Assembly: GCF_027744825.2 (NCBI RefSeq)
Contig: NC_071338.1
Location: forward strand, 24,601,501-24,665,500
From: Synchiropus splendidus
Lineage: Eukaryota > Chordata > Actinopteri > Syngnathiformes > Callionymidae
DNA length: 64,000 nt
Direction: 5' to 3'
Shown here: piece by piece, positions 62,194-64,000 of the stretch
How the letters are laid out: each line of letters begins with the position of its first letter
How positions within the stretch are numbered: the first letter of the stretch is position 1
Program-made: the position numbers and the translations under genes
Notes under the pieces: generated by a model
Told to the model about the DNA's origin: nothing
Database searches by the model: none
Seen by the model: the letters and a program-made list of their open reading frames with translations, nothing else

Positions 62194-64000
62194 GTGAGCT
62201 AAAACATCATGTTCGACTTCTTTTCACACTTTTAATTCGATCTACAGTGAAACTCGGCTGAAGTTCCATGCAACTTTAAATGAAATGAGAAAGGGGAATT
62301 TTTAGAATTAGCTGAATGTGTTTGAAGCTTTATTTCTCCCGGGAATAACGGGCCTTTTTGGGGATTTGCGTTAAGTGGATCTGAGAGTTGAAAGACTTTA
62401 GCCAGCAGGCTGAGAAATTGCGCACCTGAATTTTGACAGCTTTTCATGTCGCCAAACAAAAGATGGCAATTTTCCGCTGATCTACATGATGTGAAGAACA
62501 GGAGGAATAAATCAAGGCTTTGTTATGATTGTGACGGACAGGGCCGACGCACTTCTTAGGTTTTATCTTCTGGATAAATAGAAGTGCTTTGGATTGGCAC
62601 TTTTTCTTCTTGTGAAAACACAAATACTCTGATCCGTGGTGAGCAAGTACAGTATACTTCAATGTCTGCAGATGGTAAATAGACGGTCAAATCTCACAGC
62701 TCCTTTATAGTGTTAAAAGTTTGACCACCTAACTTCGTGAGACCAACACCACTGCGTACAGAGACCACAGCAAGAGCAAGACTTTGAGAGTCGAGACTGA
62801 GTCTAGACTGAGACCAATGAGGGGGGTAAGACAAGACTGACAAACTGTCAAACTGAAGAGCAAACTACTTGATGAATGAAGGCATTTCAGCTCTAGATTT
62901 GTATAAAATATATGCACCGTTTCTTTGGCAGTGACAAATAAATACGTGTGTCTTTGTGACTAATGGACTTCTGTATTCGATGTTCAGTTTGGACTCTGTA
63001 TCAGTCACACACTCCTCAAAGTCTTAACCTTCGACTTGATCTCTTGTTTGCGCTGCTCTCCTTCTTGTCTCTGTCTCAGGTTACGTGGTGTTGACTGCAT
63101 CACCTACTGCTGTAGTCAGTGTCCTATTTGCCCAAGTTAGCCCGCTAACTACCAAGGGTGGTGTATGGAAAATGTTTCAGCTTTGCTTTTGGCTCTTTTG
63201 ACTTCCCTGGGGGCGCTCACATGCAATCTGTCTTCACCCTAGCAGGATGTCTTTGAAAAACCCTCTACTGAAAATGAAATGCCCTCCTTGACAGAACATC
63301 TTTAAGATACTCTATTTCCATGGTAACATTTGCTGAATATGATCAGAATTTGCTGATTCAAGCATTCCTGAACAGTTGCTTCACCGTAGTAATGGGTCGC
63401 TGAACAGCTCTGGTCACTCACTCAGACTGTCTCCACCTTCACCTCCCAGGCGCACTCACAGGTCCGTCAATTCCCAGCCTTATGAATAGCTCTGTATGAA
63501 CGACACTATTATTCTCGCTCTTCAGTGCAGAGAACCATTGTGTCACACTTAAAGGTGATGACCTTCAGCTGCACCACTTCCCTCTGTCTATTCCTTCAAC
63601 TCTGTGTCTCTTAGTTGGACTGTCAGAAAATATCGATACACTCACATATTGTAACTTAATGGCATGATACCGTATGAGTGTTTTAAGTACACAGTATGTA
63701 TTTACCGTAATTTCCGGACCATGGAGGGCACTAGAATATTAGCTGCACCCACTAAATTTAAGAAGGAAAATATATCTTGTTCATACCTAACAATAGGTCT
63801 ATAAGCTACGGGTGCAGTCTGCGCCATAGAAAGGTCAGTGGTGCACCCAGCTTCTGAAACCATGAAGATCACTTCTAAATTAGTTTTGAAAACGGCATCC
63901 AGCAACAAGACTGACTCATGAAACAAAGTAGGCAATGTTCTCAACTTGAATCATGAATTCATCACATCTTTTATTTCATTAAAGCTCTCAACGTGTGCCT
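62194..64000 (+). other. tln2: tln2 intron after coding exon 8 (partial)
   Basis: At least 1.8 kb with no F3-coding exon. Carries a MITE-like repeat near 63.7-63.9 kb; otherwise nothing recognised. Confidence 0.75.
63704..63860. repeat. MITE-like repeat (CCGTAATTTCCGGAC type)
   Basis: ACCGTAATTTCCGGACCATG, then TAGCTGCACCCACTAAATTT and AAGCTACGGGTGCAG, resemble a short non-autonomous DNA element widespread in vertebrates and invertebrates (CCGTAATTTCCGGACTATAAGC with GCACCCACTAAATTT). Transposon superfamily not established from memory. Confidence 0.55.

Noticed and set aside
17720..64000. mir-190 hairpin, which lies in human TLN2
   Set aside because: The mature sequence TGATATGTTTGATATATTAG was not found; the near match at 43.2 kb (GATATGATATATTG) lacks a hairpin of the right form. 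In human it lies in a later intron.

Overview
The window looks like nuclear DNA of a ray-finned (teleost) fish. The genes are split by GT-AG introns, two of them only 66 and 71 bp. The proteins are vertebrate orthologues, and the intergenic DNA is AT-rich with microsatellites and decayed fish-type transposons (Rex3-like LINE ends, hAT-like termini, MITE-like repeats). I cannot name the species.

Layout. (1) 1-6617: 5' part of intron 1 of an nfatc3-like gene on the minus strand. Its first coding exon is 6618-6708, inside a CpG-rich promoter block at about 6550-7200. (2) 7200-13200: gene-free intergenic DNA with a tetranucleotide repeat and TE fragments. (3) 13205-15600: ddx28 on the plus strand, with a promoter carrying CRE-like and YY1-like sites, two coding exons separated by a 520-bp intron, and a poly(A) signal. 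(4) 15600-17600: intergenic. (5) About 17,600 to the right edge: the start of tln2 (talin-2), plus strand. I propose a CpG/TATA-like promoter with a non-coding first exon ending at 17719, a 40-bp non-coding exon at 44273-44312, and then eight coding exons from ATG 58351 to 62193. These encode F0, F1 and F2 of the talin head (319 residues). The gene continues past the window.

The three genes do not form a pathway. NFATC3 is a calcineurin-controlled transcription factor, DDX28 is a mitochondrial DEAD-box helicase needed for mitoribosome assembly, and talin-2 links integrins to actin. nfatc3 and ddx28 are neighbours in human as well, as I recall, so that linkage is old. tln2 at this position is different from human.

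Most of the 40 kb between 17.7 and 58.3 kb is intronic and holds no recognisable protein-coding gene. I found no previously undescribed system. The best leads are a 66-bp stop-free, multiple-of-three intron inside the talin F0 coding region, the intron in ddx28 (the human gene is intronless), a coding-like relic on the minus strand at 20.3-20.8 kb, and several dispersed repeat families shared within the window.
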